Assembly: GCA_002842505.1 (NCBI GenBank)
Contig: PHDE01000017.1
Location: forward strand, 1-32,109
Source of the DNA: Bacteroidetes bacterium HGW-Bacteroidetes-3
Lineage (GTDB): Bacteria; Bacteroidota; Bacteroidia; Flavobacteriales; Flavobacteriaceae
DNA: 32,109 bases
Direction: 5' to 3'
Made by a program: the position numbers and the translations under genes. The notes beneath the pieces were generated by a model that had not been told where the DNA came from, ran no database searches, and saw only the letters and a list, made by a program, of their open reading frames with translations. Shown here in pieces: positions 8,941-16,953 of the stretch; positions within the stretch are counted from its first letter, which is position 1; every line of letters starts with the position of its first letter.

Positions 8941-9846
8941 ATGACAGAAAATTTAGATTCCTTAAAAATAAATTTCAATACCGAAGGTATTTGGGTTTTA
9001 AACATTACCCTTGCCATTATTATGTTTGGCGTGGCGCTTGGAATTACCGTGGACGATTTTAAACGATTATTTCAAAATCCGAAAATTTTGTTGACAGGTG
9101 TCATTTCGCAATTTATTTTATTGCCGATGGTCACTTTTATTTTTATAAAATTGGTGAATCCAATGCCAAGCATTGCGTTGGGAATGATGATGGTCGCCGC
9201 TTGTCCGGGCGGAAACATTTCAAATTTCATGACACAAATGGCCAAAGGAAATTCGGCATTGTCCATTAGTTTAACCGCATTTTCAACTTTGTTTTGCTTG
9301 GTAATGACGCCTTTTAATCTCTATTTTTACGGAAATTTATACGCACCAACCGCAAAAATTTTACAAACCATTGAATTAAATCCTTGGGAACTGGTGAAAT
9401 TGGTTACCCTAATTTTAGGAATTCCGTTGATTCTGGGAATGTGGGTAAGAAATTCAAAGCCGGCATTGTCGGCTAAATTGGCTAAAATACTAAAACCTGT
9501 TTCGTTGCTCATTTTTATGCTTTTTATTGTTATCGCTTTCTATGATAATTTGTATATTTTTATAAATTACATTGAATATGTCCTTATTTTGGTCATTGCC
9601 CATAATTTACTGGCCTTGGCAACAGGGTTTTATTTTGCCAAATTGATGAAACTGTCCTTTGAAAACCAGAAAACAATTTCCATTGAAACCGGAATTCAAA
9701 ACTCCGGATTGGGATTGTTGCTTATTTTTAGTTTTTTTAACGGTTTGGGCGGTATGGCTTTGTTGGTCGCTTTTTGGGCGATTTGGGATATTTTTTCAGG
9801 CTTGGCAATCGCAACTTATTGGTCAAAACAAAAAATAAAAAAATAG
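8941..9846 (+). CDS. Bile acid:sodium symporter (SBF/BASS) family transporter
   Basis: The ATG at 8941, 1 nt after the upstream TAG, gives 301 aa; an ATG at 8905 in the same frame would overlap DUF4159 and adds nothing family-like. About nine to ten TMs are visible. The family motifs are present: 'MFGVALGITVDDFKRL' in the first repeat, 'AACPGGNISNFMTQMAKGNSALSISLTAFSTLF' in the crossing region (residues about 91-125) and 'SIETGIQNSGLGLLL' in the second, whose Glu-Gln-Asn help form the sodium sites of ASBT-type proteins. It likely takes up an organic anion with Na+. The substrate is unknown; true bile acid transport is not implied. Confidence 0.88.
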   Translation: MTENLDSLKINFNTEGIWVLNITLAIIMFGVALGITVDDFKRLFQNPKILLTGVISQFILLPMVTFIFIKLVNPMPSIALGMMMVAACPGGNISNFMTQMAKGNSALSISLTAFSTLFCLVMTPFNLYFYGNLYAPTAKILQTIELNPWELVKLVTLILGIPLILGMWVRNSKPALSAKLAKILKPVSLLIFMLFIVIAFYDNLYIFINYIEYVLILVIAHNLLALATGFYFAKLMKLSFENQKTISIETGIQNSGLGLLLIFSFFNGLGGMALLVAFWAIWDIFSGLAIATYWSKQKIKK

Positions 9847-9848
9847 AT

Positions 9849-10901
9849 TTGAGAAATCTTTGGTACAAAATCGTCAGAATTTATGTAAAAATTGGATTGT
9901 TCTTTTTGTTCAAAAGAATTTCAGTTAATGGCCAGGAAAATATCCCGAAAAAAGGTGCCGTAATTTTCATCGGAAACCATCAAAATGCATTAATTGATGC
10001 TATCTTAGTGCCAACAACCAATAACAGAAACATACATTTTCTAACTCGAGCCAGCGCCTTCAAAATTGGCTTTGTCAACAAAATATTGCGGTCTCTTAAT
10101 ATGATTCCGGTTTTTAGAATAAGGGACGGCGTTAGCACAATGAAAAAGAATTTTGAAGTTTTTGAGCACTGCATAGAAATTTTGAAACAGGAAAAAGCCC
10201 TTCAAATTTTTGCTGAAGGAGAACATCATTTAGAAAGAAAAATTGTACCGTTAAAAAATGGATTTGCGCGAATTATTTTAGGGACACTTCAAAAATATCC
10301 CAATTTGAATATTTACATAATTCCTGTCGGCATAAATTACGATTCCCATTTAAATTTTCCAAGCAGCGTTTCTCTTTTTTATGGAAAGCCAATACTTGCC
10401 AATCTATTTATTGATCTTAAAAACCCCGATTTAAAATTTAAGGAAATCACCAACCAAGTTTTTTCAGCCCTAAAAAAATTGACGCTTCACGTGGAAGATT
10501 CGGTTAACTATGATGAAATAATTGGAAAATTGGAAGCCTTCGGCGTTGATTATTTAAATCCGTTTGAAGCAAACAAACTCGCTGAAAATATTGAGAACAT
10601 TTCTTCATCATCAAGCAGAAAAAAGGAAAAAATAAACTGGTTTGCCCCTATTCATTTACTTGCCAAATTAAACAGTATTTTTCCTTTGTTACTATGGAAA
10701 TACATCAAGCCAAAAATTCAGGACATCGTTTTTACAAATACCTACAGATTTGCATTTATCACCACCGTTTTTCCCCTATTTTATTTAATACAGACTATAA
10801 TTGTCTATATTATTTTTGATTTAAAATTCGCTGTTATTTACCTTTTTGTCAGCATTTTACTGGGAATTATTTCAGCAAAAACAATGAACGTTACTTTATA
10901 A
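9849..10901 (+). CDS. PlsC-like 1-acyl-glycerol-phosphate acyltransferase, probable TTG start
   Basis: About 350 aa if translation starts at TTG 9849, 2 nt after the SBF stop. The nearest upstream ATG (9774) would overlap the SBF gene by 73 nt. Residues about 30-200 form an LPLAT domain: 'VIFIGNHQNALIDAILV' is the catalytic His-Asp block, here with five residues between His and Asp as in many Bacteroidota homologues rather than the PlsC HX4D, and 'QIFAEGEHHLERKIVPLKNG' corresponds to the FPEGT block. The C-terminal part ('LLLWKYIKPKIQDIVF', two TMs at about 285-345) anchors it in the membrane. Probable role: acylation of a glycerophospholipid precursor or related lipid. It overlaps the convergent GH3 gene by 11 nt. 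Confidence 0.85.
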   Translation: MRNLWYKIVRIYVKIGLFFLFKRISVNGQENIPKKGAVIFIGNHQNALIDAILVPTTNNRNIHFLTRASAFKIGFVNKILRSLNMIPVFRIRDGVSTMKKNFEVFEHCIEILKQEKALQIFAEGEHHLERKIVPLKNGFARIILGTLQKYPNLNIYIIPVGINYDSHLNFPSSVSLFYGKPILANLFIDLKNPDLKFKEITNQVFSALKKLTLHVEDSVNYDEIIGKLEAFGVDYLNPFEANKLAENIENISSSSSRKKEKINWFAPIHLLAKLNSIFPLLLWKYIKPKIQDIVFTNTYRFAFITTVFPLFYLIQTIIVYIIFDLKFAVIYLFVSILLGIISAKTMNVTL

Positions 10902-12909
10902 TTGCATCTTGTATCAACTGTTGAATTTGTGTTCTAATATTGTATTTCACCAAGTCCATATTTGCTGAAGTGGGGAAAATTCTGTTCGATAAAAACACAT
11001 ACACAATTTCCGATTCAGGATCAGCCCAAGTATAAGTTCCCGTAAAACCGCTATGTCCAAAACTGCTGTCGGAAACGCAGCCGCACGTTGCTTTTACGTT
11101 TTCATCTAGTTGAGGCTTGTCGAAAACTATGCCTCTCCTCACACCTTCAGCAGCATAATAACGGTGGTTAAACTTATCAAGGGTTTTAGGTTTAAAATAT
11201 CTTTGTCCGCCATAATAGCCTTTTTGAAGGTACATTTGCATCATTTTAGCGATGTCATTTGCATTGGAAAACACACCGGCGTGACCGCCGATTCCCCCTT
11301 GCATTGCCGCGCCCATATCGTGTACATCACCGTGAACCAATTTAAATCGGTAATAATTATCTTTTTCCGTAGGTACAATTTCATTTTCTGAAAATTTATC
11401 CAAAGGCACATAAGTTGTTCTGTTTGCGCCCATCGGTCTATAAAAATGCAATTGGGTAAGCTCGTTTAAATCAGCTTTATAATAGTCTTCAATATATTTT
11501 TTGAAAATATAAAAAGGCAAGTCACTGTACTTATATTCCTTCTTTTTAAGCTGTTCGGCATCCGCTATAATATCAAACATTTCATCTTCATAATCGTTTA
11601 GTAAATACAAACTGTCCGTCACTTTTATGTTGAATTTATGACTTCTTTCAGTGCGGTAAAAGTCGGCAGAAGGTTTTTTAGTAACGCTGTCCAACGTTTT
11701 TAAATAAAATGGAATCCAAGGTTTTAACGCTCCATAATGCGAAAGCACTTCTTTCACCGTCAATTTATTTTTATTTGTTCTTTTTAATTTATGGATTAGG
11801 CTCCCCAAAGTACTGTTAAGATTCAAAATGTCACGTTCTTCAAGCTCCATAATTAAAGGCAATGTGGCCATTATTTTTGTTAGCGACGCAATATCATATA
11901 AATCACTGTTTAGCACAGGACTTTTCTCTTCATCGGTATGAAAACCAAAACTTTTATTGTACACCACTTTTCCTTTTCGCGCCACTAAAATTTGCATTCC
12001 GGGTGCCATTTTTCCTTTTAAAACAACTGCGGCCACCGAATCAATTTTGCTTAATTTTTCACTGCTCAAGCCTACATCTTCCGGAATTGAATACCCTAAA
12101 AGTCCGAGTGAATTCGACATCAATCCTTCATTCTCAGAAAATTGACCAGCGATAGAAACCGGTAATTTTCCTTTAATTTCCATTGCGCCAAATAGCATTT
12201 GCGCTGAAATTTCCTGGGCAATTTTACTGTTTTGAAAAGTAACAACCACGCCTTCTATATTTTTAAAATTTTCGAGCTGCAATAAACTGTACGGACTTGC
12301 GAAAACATCTAAAATAACGGTATTGGTTTTGGCAATTTCCTGAAGTTTGGCCAATTCTTCGTCTTTAAATTTATAATCTTTCCACGGACTGTCATTTGAT
12401 TTGTGGAATCCTACAATTACCAAGTTATAAGGTTTTAGGTTGTCCGTTAAAATTTCCAAAGTATCGTTTGAAATTTCATCAATTTCCGCATAGTTTTTTA
12501 ACATATTCAAAAAATCACTGTGAGCGCCATCACCCAATTTAACATAGGCGATTTTCTTCCGCTCCAAATGTTGAATTGGAAAAACCAAAGATTCATTTTT
12601 GAGCAACGTAATTGAATTCTCCACCAAATTCCTATGAAGCAATTCATCTTCAATGGAATTTAAATCCTGCTGTAAATTCGCCAATTCAATACTTTTATAT
12701 TTATTGAGTCCTGCCCAATATTTTGCTTTCAATATTTTTCTGACTGAATAATTTATGCGTTCTTCAGAAATCAAGCTATCTCTTAATGCAGCCTTAATGG
12801 TGTCAACTGCCAAAGGCACATTAGTTGGAATCAAAAGCATATCATTGCCCGCCAATAAGGCTTCCAAATTTATTTCGCCCAATTCAGCATAATTTGAAAC
12901 GCCTTTCAT
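10891..12909 (-). CDS. C-terminal fragment of the broken GH3 fusion (serine-hydrolase part)
   Basis: 672 codons open from the first ATG after the stop, which falls within 'LNMKGVSNYAELG', two residues after the GH3 nucleophile region. It contains the GH3 C-terminal domain and the complete beta-lactamase-like domain (SxxK near fragment residue 340). It has no signal peptide, so even if reinitiated it would stay in the cytoplasm, away from the usual periplasmic substrate. The 16 codons between the fragments are in the same frame. Confidence 0.6.
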   Translation of the reverse strand: MKGVSNYAELGEINLEALLAGNDMLLIPTNVPLAVDTIKAALRDSLISEERINYSVRKILKAKYWAGLNKYKSIELANLQQDLNSIEDELLHRNLVENSITLLKNESLVFPIQHLERKKIAYVKLGDGAHSDFLNMLKNYAEIDEISNDTLEILTDNLKPYNLVIVGFHKSNDSPWKDYKFKDEELAKLQEIAKTNTVILDVFASPYSLLQLENFKNIEGVVVTFQNSKIAQEISAQMLFGAMEIKGKLPVSIAGQFSENEGLMSNSLGLLGYSIPEDVGLSSEKLSKIDSVAAVVLKGKMAPGMQILVARKGKVVYNKSFGFHTDEEKSPVLNSDLYDIASLTKIMATLPLIMELEERDILNLNSTLGSLIHKLKRTNKNKLTVKEVLSHYGALKPWIPFYLKTLDSVTKKPSADFYRTERSHKFNIKVTDSLYLLNDYEDEMFDIIADAEQLKKKEYKYSDLPFYIFKKYIEDYYKADLNELTQLHFYRPMGANRTTYVPLDKFSENEIVPTEKDNYYRFKLVHGDVHDMGAAMQGGIGGHAGVFSNANDIAKMMQMYLQKGYYGGQRYFKPKTLDKFNHRYYAAEGVRRGIVFDKPQLDENVKATCGCVSDSSFGHSGFTGTYTWADPESEIVYVFLSNRIFPTSANMDLVKYNIRTQIQQLIQDAIIK

Positions 12910-12957
12910 ATTAAGCGCATCGGTTAAAATTAAACCGTTAAATTTTAATTTCTCTTT

Positions 12958-13809
12958 TCATAATTTGGAAATAACCTGATAGGAAAGTGAGGTTGGGCAA
13001 TCTTTATTGTCTTCCAAACCTATCACGCTTAAATGCGCAACCATTACACTGGTTAAATTATTGTTAATAAGCGTTTTATAAGGATATAACTCAATAGAAT
13101 CGAGTCTATTAAAATCAAAATCCAAAATAGGCAATGATTTATGGGAATCGGAAGCCGTGTCTCCGTGGCCGGGAAAATGTTTGGCGTTGGACAATACATT
13201 TTCACTTTGCATTCCTTTGACAAATGCTAAGGCTTTTTGGGTTACATTTTCCCTGTTTTCTCCAAAAGAGCGATTTCCAATGATTGGATTTTCAGGATTT
13301 ATATTGATATCCACCACTGGCGCAAAATTAATGTGAATGCCCATTCGTTTGCATTGTTTGCCCAATTGCGTGCCAAAATCTTCCAATAATTTGTTGTCGG
13401 TAATCGCCCCAAGGGTCATATTCCAAGGAAAACGATAAGTGTCTTTTAATCGCATATCCAAACCCCATTCGCCGTCAAAACCAATTAACAGCGGGATTTT
13501 TGAAGCAGCTTGGAAATTATTGGTTAAAATAGCTTGCTTTTCCGGAGTTCCCTGCATAAATATCAATCCCCCAATATGATAGTTTTTAATTAAACTGTCA
13601 ACAAACATCCGGTGTTTTTCATCTTTATTGGAATACGCCTGAACCATAAACAACTGGCCAATTTTTTCATCAATAGTCATTTTGTTTAAAATGCTGTCCA
13701 CCCATTTTGTTTGGGCTTTGGCATCTTTTGTTTGTAATGGATCTAAGTTTTGCGCTTCCAAAAAAGCAACATTCAGCAGTAAAAATAAGAGTACTATTTT
13801 TTTAATCAT
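12958..13809 (-). CDS. N-terminal fragment of the broken GH3 fusion
   Basis: 283 aa with a signal peptide (residues 1-19) and most of the GH3 barrel, including 'KHFPGHGDT' near residue 210, which carries the general-acid His-Asp pair of NagZ-type enzymes. It ends before the strand bearing the nucleophile Asp, so the barrel is incomplete. This part retains the native start and would be exported if translated. Confidence 0.7.
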   Translation of the reverse strand: MIKKIVLLFLLLNVAFLEAQNLDPLQTKDAKAQTKWVDSILNKMTIDEKIGQLFMVQAYSNKDEKHRMFVDSLIKNYHIGGLIFMQGTPEKQAILTNNFQAASKIPLLIGFDGEWGLDMRLKDTYRFPWNMTLGAITDNKLLEDFGTQLGKQCKRMGIHINFAPVVDININPENPIIGNRSFGENRENVTQKALAFVKGMQSENVLSNAKHFPGHGDTASDSHKSLPILDFDFNRLDSIELYPYKTLINNNLTSVMVAHLSVIGLEDNKDCPTSLSYQVISKL

Positions 13810-13888
13810 TTATTTTTGATTTGTGGAATTATTTAACAGTTTGGTTGTTAATATCAGTTAAGCAAATACAGAAATAAATTACTCGTTT

Positions 13889-14383
13889 TTAATTATTCAT
13901 TGCCAAAAAGCGTTTGTGCCAGCTTTTATCGGCTGTCACTTCCCAATTTTGTTCAAAATCAGCTTTATTGGTAACCATATTGTTGAAAACAACCGTTTTT
14001 GAAGTAATTTTTTGCTGCTTGGCATAATTTTGAAAATCGGCCAAGCTTACAATATTGATATTATGGTTGTCCTTAAATGAAATATTTAGTTTATTGGTTA
14101 AGTCGATAGCAAATTTTTGTTCAAATTGTTTCATTAAATTAACCGAAGCATCAATGGAACAGCCCGAAACTTCATTGTAATTTTCATCGACCGCAATTGC
14201 AATAAATTGGTTGTATTTTATTTGGTAGGAAGCTTTTAAATCGTCGCCGTGACGTTTCCAGTTTCCTATAAAATTTTCTAAATTGATTTTAATTTCAGCA
14301 ACTTCCTTTTCTGAGAATTCTCTGTTGGACTGGTAAATCCAAATCTTCGAAGTAGCTGATAAACTGTCAAAATTTACTAACAT
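13889..14383 (-). CDS. Conserved flavobacterial protein (often mislabelled 'ABC transporter ATPase')
   Basis: A 164-aa soluble protein starting 'MLVNFDSLSATSKIWIYQSNREFSEKE'. It matches from memory a family of about 160 aa widespread in Flavobacteriaceae, with conserved 'WIYQxNRxFxxxE', 'GNWKRHGDDLKASY' and 'SGCSIDASVNLMKQFE'. Databases often call it 'ABC transporter ATPase', but no Walker A, signature or Walker B motif is present, so that name is unsupported. The two conserved Cys/His-containing patches ('WKRHGDDL', 'GCSIDASV') might be functional. It starts 1 nt after the exonuclease stop, so the two are cotranscribed. Function unknown. Confidence 0.75.
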   Translation of the reverse strand: MLVNFDSLSATSKIWIYQSNREFSEKEVAEIKINLENFIGNWKRHGDDLKASYQIKYNQFIAIAVDENYNEVSGCSIDASVNLMKQFEQKFAIDLTNKLNISFKDNHNINIVSLADFQNYAKQQKITSKTVVFNNMVTNKADFEQNWEVTADKSWHKRFLAMNN

Positions 14384-14384
14384 A

Positions 14385-15203
14385 TTATATTTTTTGATTG
14401 AATTTATTTTTTAAATCTTCCAGTGTCACTTCTTCCTTTTTTGGATAAACTCTTTCTTTTATCTCACTCAAAACCTTTTTGGTGTATAAAGGAAAATCGG
14501 CATTTTGAATCCAAGAAAAATAACCTTTATCATCTTTTAAAACTTTTTCGACTTTATGGCCCTTATACTTCCCGAAAGTAAAAATTTCTTCATTTTCTTC
14601 ATTAAACAAAATAAATCCGGCCAAATCGGCTCTTTTTATGTGGGTTGAATAATCATTTAAAAACTGAACATCGTTTTGCAAATCATCATATTTCTCTAAC
14701 TGCGCCAATAAAATTTCATAAGTTGCATTGGTGTCCGCTTCGGCAGAATGTGCATTTTCCAAACTTTCCCCGCAGTAAAATTGATAGCCGGCGCTTAAAG
14801 TTCTTTCCTCCTTCTTGTGAAATATTACCTGAACATCAATAGAAACCCTGTCTTTCATACTAAAATCGACATTGGCGCGCAACATTTCTTCGGCCAACAA
14901 CGGAATGTCAAATCGGTTCGAATTGAATCCCGCCAAATCACATCCTTTAATCATTTCACTCACTTGCGCAGCCAATTCATTAAATGTTGGCTCGGTAACC
15001 ACTTTTTCGTTTGTAATGCCGTGAATGTCTGAAGCTTCTTTTGGGATTTCCATTTCCGGATTTACCAACCAAGTTTTGCTTTCTTTATTCCCGTTTGGAA
15101 AAACTTTTAAAATAGAAATCTCCACAATCCTGTCTTTGGCGATATTAATTCCCGTTGTTTCCAAGTCGAAGAATATAATAGGTCTTTTTAATTTTAATTC
15201 CAT
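14385..15203 (-). CDS. DnaQ-like DEDDh 3'-5' exonuclease with C-terminal DUF3820-like domain
   Basis: A 272-aa protein. Residues 5-180 are an RNase T/DnaQ exonuclease with all five catalytic positions visible: D13 and E15 ('FFDLETTG'), D99 ('NSNRFDIPLL'), H152 and D157 ('AHSAEADTNAT'). It would remove nucleotides from 3' ends of DNA or RNA using two metal ions. Residues about 205-250 ('FTFGKYKGHKVEKVL', 'YFSWIQNADFPLYTKKVL') resemble the small DUF3820 module found fused to such exonucleases. It is not clearly the replicative proofreading subunit; a repair or RNA-processing role is equally possible. It heads a two-gene operon. Confidence 0.88.
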   Translation of the reverse strand: MELKLKRPIIFFDLETTGINIAKDRIVEISILKVFPNGNKESKTWLVNPEMEIPKEASDIHGITNEKVVTEPTFNELAAQVSEMIKGCDLAGFNSNRFDIPLLAEEMLRANVDFSMKDRVSIDVQVIFHKKEERTLSAGYQFYCGESLENAHSAEADTNATYEILLAQLEKYDDLQNDVQFLNDYSTHIKRADLAGFILFNEENEEIFTFGKYKGHKVEKVLKDDKGYFSWIQNADFPLYTKKVLSEIKERVYPKKEEVTLEDLKNKFNQKI

Positions 15204-15493
15204 AGTTTTTTTATATTATTTTATTGGTAAAGATACTATTTGTAATTTTTGATTTAGGAATTGAGCAAATAGTTTTCTTAAACTTTTTAACAAAATATCA
15301 TTCTTATAATAGGCTTATACCAATTGTATTTTAAAATGCCGTATGGCAATTTTTAAATTTATTCCAGCCTGCCCCGATTTTTCGGGGAACATTCGGGAAT
15401 TAATACCGATATACTTTAAAAGGAGCAGATTGAACGACTTGTCCCGACCCTTCGGGAAAGAGAAAATATGCGACATTTTAAAGATATTCGGTA
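15204..15493. other. Intergenic region rich in inverted repeats
   Basis: About 290 bp without a gene between the exonuclease start and the PPK2 stop. Its right two thirds consist of the repeat element described at 15316-15495; the left third holds the leader of the exonuclease gene, with no clear promoter match. Confidence 0.5.
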
Positions 15494-15495
15494 TT
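15316..15495. repeat. Composite palindromic repeat element (MITE/REP-like)
   Basis: Near-perfect inverted copies AATACCGATATACTTTAAAA (15402-15421) and TTTTAAAGATATTCGGTATT (15476-15495) flank a hairpin TCCCGA-CCCT-TCGGGA (15442-15457). A third, more diverged copy of the same end motif (TATACCAATTGTATTTTAAA) begins near 15316 in the orientation of the first, followed by a hairpin CCCCGA-TTTT-TCGGGG (15372-15387). The right end overlaps the TAA of the PPK2 gene (15494-15496). The same CCCGA/TCGGG hairpin recurs at 16371-16386. This looks like a repeat-derived, folded element without coding capacity. Confidence 0.6.
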
Positions 15496-16342
15496 ACTCA
15501 CTTGCCAATTGCGCTTTATAATTTTCTATTTCAGATTTATATTTTTCAGGCAACTCGGGTTCTTTAAAATGGTATTTTTTCAACGTTTCCACAATAATGT
15601 CAGCCACCAAAAAACGGGCGGAAGGCTTGTGGTCAGCCGGTATTACGAACCACGGCGCATTTTCTTTTGAAGTTTTGTTAAGAAGTTCCTGATAACAAAA
15701 CTGATAATTATTCCAAAGTTTACGCTCTTTTAAATCACCCGGAGAAAATTTCCAGTTTTTTTCCTCAAGCCGCAATCTTCTTAACAATCGGTTTTTTTGC
15801 TCTTCTTTTGAAATGTTCAGAAAAAATTTTAAAATGATCGTTCCGTTGGTCGCCAAATTTTTTTCAAATTCATTAATCTCTGCCATTCTTTTATCATAAA
15901 AAACCTCAGATAAATCATCCAAACTTTTAACGGCCGGAATATTTTCACCCAAAATATATTCAGGATGAACTCTTGTAACCAACACATTTTCATAATGTGT
16001 TCTATTAAAAACACCAATTTTTCCCCGTTCGGGCAAGGCAATATAATGACGCCACAAGTAATCATGATTTAATTCCAATTCTGTTGGCACTTTAAAACTA
16101 TGCACCACCACGCCCCTTGCATTCACCTCTTTAAAAACTTCTTTTACCAAACTGTCTTTTCCTGAGGTGTCCATTCCCTGCAAACAAATTAACACGGCGT
16201 ATTTTCCTTCGGCATACATCGTCTCTTGCAACTTACTCAGTTCTTTTCTGGCTTTTTTAAGTTTTTTCTTTGCGTCGTCAACCACTTCCATAGCAGTCAT
16301 TTCGCTTAAATTCACATTGCCGATAACTTGATGGTTTTTCAT
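15494..16342 (-). CDS. ppk2: Polyphosphate kinase 2 family protein
   Basis: A 282-aa PPK2-family protein. The Walker A motif is 'GMDTSGKD' (residues 56-63, with the diagnostic D58 and K62). Also visible are the family regions 'PTELELNHDYLWRHYIALPERGKIGVFNRTHYENVLVTRVHP' and 'LKFFLNISKEEQKNRLLRR', the latter forming the lid with its arginines. Such enzymes transfer phosphate between polyphosphate and nucleoside mono- or diphosphates, in the cytoplasm; the single-domain length fits class I or III, and which nucleotides are used cannot be told. It appears monocistronic. The stop codon overlaps a repeat element. Confidence 0.92.
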   Translation of the reverse strand: MKNHQVIGNVNLSEMTAMEVVDDAKKKLKKARKELSKLQETMYAEGKYAVLICLQGMDTSGKDSLVKEVFKEVNARGVVVHSFKVPTELELNHDYLWRHYIALPERGKIGVFNRTHYENVLVTRVHPEYILGENIPAVKSLDDLSEVFYDKRMAEINEFEKNLATNGTIILKFFLNISKEEQKNRLLRRLRLEEKNWKFSPGDLKERKLWNNYQFCYQELLNKTSKENAPWFVIPADHKPSARFLVADIIVETLKKYHFKEPELPEKYKSEIENYKAQLASE

Positions 16343-16370
16343 CTGTTTAAATTTTATTTTTTAGCGGTAA

Positions 16371-16386
16371 TCCCGAAAATTCGGGA
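16371..16386. repeat. REP-like hairpin TCCCGAA/TTCGGGA
   Basis: Perfect 7-bp arms separated by AA. It shares the TCCCGA/TCGGGA core with the hairpins at 15372-15387 and 15442-15457, and like the first of these it lies beside the word GCCTGCC (16388-16394 here, 15368-15374 there), pointing to one repeat family. Confidence 0.5.
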
Positions 16387-16482
16387 CTGCCTGCCATTAA
16401 TCATTCCTTCGTGTATCAAAATTTGTTATGCACGTTTCATTTTAAAAAATATTTTTGATAAATATATAAAATTAAAGGCATA

Positions 16483-16511
16483 AAAAAATCCCAAAACTTT
16501 TGGGATTTTTT
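16483..16511. terminator. Bidirectional intrinsic terminator
   Basis: A perfect 14-bp stem, AAAAAATCCCAAAA (16483-16496) with TTTTGGGATTTTTT (16498-16511), so a T-tract follows the GC core on either strand. On the minus strand it ends the peroxiredoxin-thioredoxin-DUF6952 operon. Confidence 0.8.
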
Positions 16512-16535
16512 CGTGTTAGTAAGTAGTTATAATTT

Positions 16536-16699
16536 TAAGGAACTATAATGAAATAAAGTGTGCAGAATTGGCGAAGTAATTTTGTTCTTTTTTAAGGCGT
16601 AAATGATGAGAATAGCCTAGCTATTTAAAGAGTTTACAACGAAAAAAAAGGGCAAAAGAACAAGCCAAAATGTATAGTTTATTTTGTTACAGTTCCTTA
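16536..16699. mobile_element. MITE-like element with 22-bp terminal inverted repeats
   Basis: The left end TAAGGAACTATAATGAAATA (from 16536) and the reverse complement of the right end (16678-16699) match at 19 of 22 positions. The 164-bp body has no coding capacity and is itself loosely palindromic around a perfect AATAGC-CTA-GCTATT hairpin (near 16610-16626), with TTGTTCTTTT repeated inverted on both sides. The right end contains the TAA and the last codons (Lys-Glu-Leu) of the DUF6952 gene. No target duplication of useful length is visible. Confidence 0.65.
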
Positions 16700-16953
16700 G
16701 TGTCTATGGAACCTAAAACTCTTTTCATAAAAGTGTTCAATGCTTCCTTTTGAGGCATTCCTTCTTTTACCATTTTATGAACTTCAAGTGCTCCGTAAAG
16801 GTTTGAAATGATTTCGCCAATAACATCCAACTCTTCGTCTTTCAAAGAAGAAACTTCTGTTAAAGCTTCTAAAGTTTCAATGGTTTCAATAACATAATCC
16901 TCATCGTTTTCTTCGATAAAATTAGTTAAATGCTTAATTATTGGTAACTTCAT
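16687..16953 (-). CDS. DUF6952 family protein
   Basis: An 88-aa acidic helical protein starting 'MKLPIIKHLTNFIEENDEDYV', with 'TLEALTEVSSLKDEELDVIGE' and 'MPQKEALNTFMKRVLGSID'. It matches the small DUF6952 family of Flavobacteria, which sits behind a peroxiredoxin and a thioredoxin, as here. Function unknown; the context suggests a role in peroxide defence, perhaps as a partner of the thioredoxin. Its start lies inside the thioredoxin gene (20-nt overlap), so translation is coupled. The final residues 'TKEL' and the TAA lie within a MITE-like inverted repeat, so the native C-terminus was probably replaced by a few residues. Confidence 0.8.
   Translation of the reverse strand: MKLPIIKHLTNFIEENDEDYVIETIETLEALTEVSSLKDEELDVIGEIISNLYGALEVHKMVKEGMPQKEALNTFMKRVLGSIDTKEL

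Larger units (their letters stand above)
10891..13809 (-). pseudogene. GH3 glycosidase / beta-lactamase-like fusion, interrupted by one in-frame TGA
   Basis: Read through the TGA at 12958-12960 the frame encodes about 972 aa: signal peptide ('LLFLLLNVAFLEAQ'), GH3 N-terminal barrel ('MTIDEKIGQLFMV', 'IPLLIGFDGEWG', 'KHFPGHGDTASDSH'), GH3 C-terminal domain, then a class C beta-lactamase/serine-hydrolase domain ('DIASLTKIMAT' with SxxK, 'GHSGFTGT'). This fusion is common in Bacteroidota and is thought to act on cell-wall fragments (NagZ-like) in the periplasm. The stop lies between 'VISKL' and 'KEKLKFNGLILTDALNM', where homologues usually have Leu, so a single TTA to TGA change explains it. The presumed nucleophile Asp of 'LTDALNM' lies 13 codons after the stop, so neither fragment alone should be an active glycosidase. 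A sequencing error cannot be excluded. Confidence 0.85.
16343..16686. other. Intergenic region: hairpin, terminator and MITE-like element
   Basis: No gene is seen. From left to right it holds the PPK2 leader, a TCCCGAA-AA-TTCGGGA hairpin (16371-16386), a strong terminator (16483-16511) and most of an inverted-repeat element (16536-16699). Confidence 0.6.

Noticed and set aside
9774-9848. ATG start for the PlsC-like gene inside the SBF gene
   Set aside because: It would need a 73-nt overlap and adds about 25 residues unlike the family; TTG at 9849 fits the tight operon spacing.
12958-12960. TGA as selenocysteine or another recoded codon
   Set aside because: The position is not catalytic or conserved as Cys in the family, and no selenocysteine-type hairpin was seen right after it; a nonsense change is simpler.
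13889-14383. ABC transporter ATPase, the usual database name
   Set aside because: No Walker A, signature or Walker B motif is present in the 164 residues.
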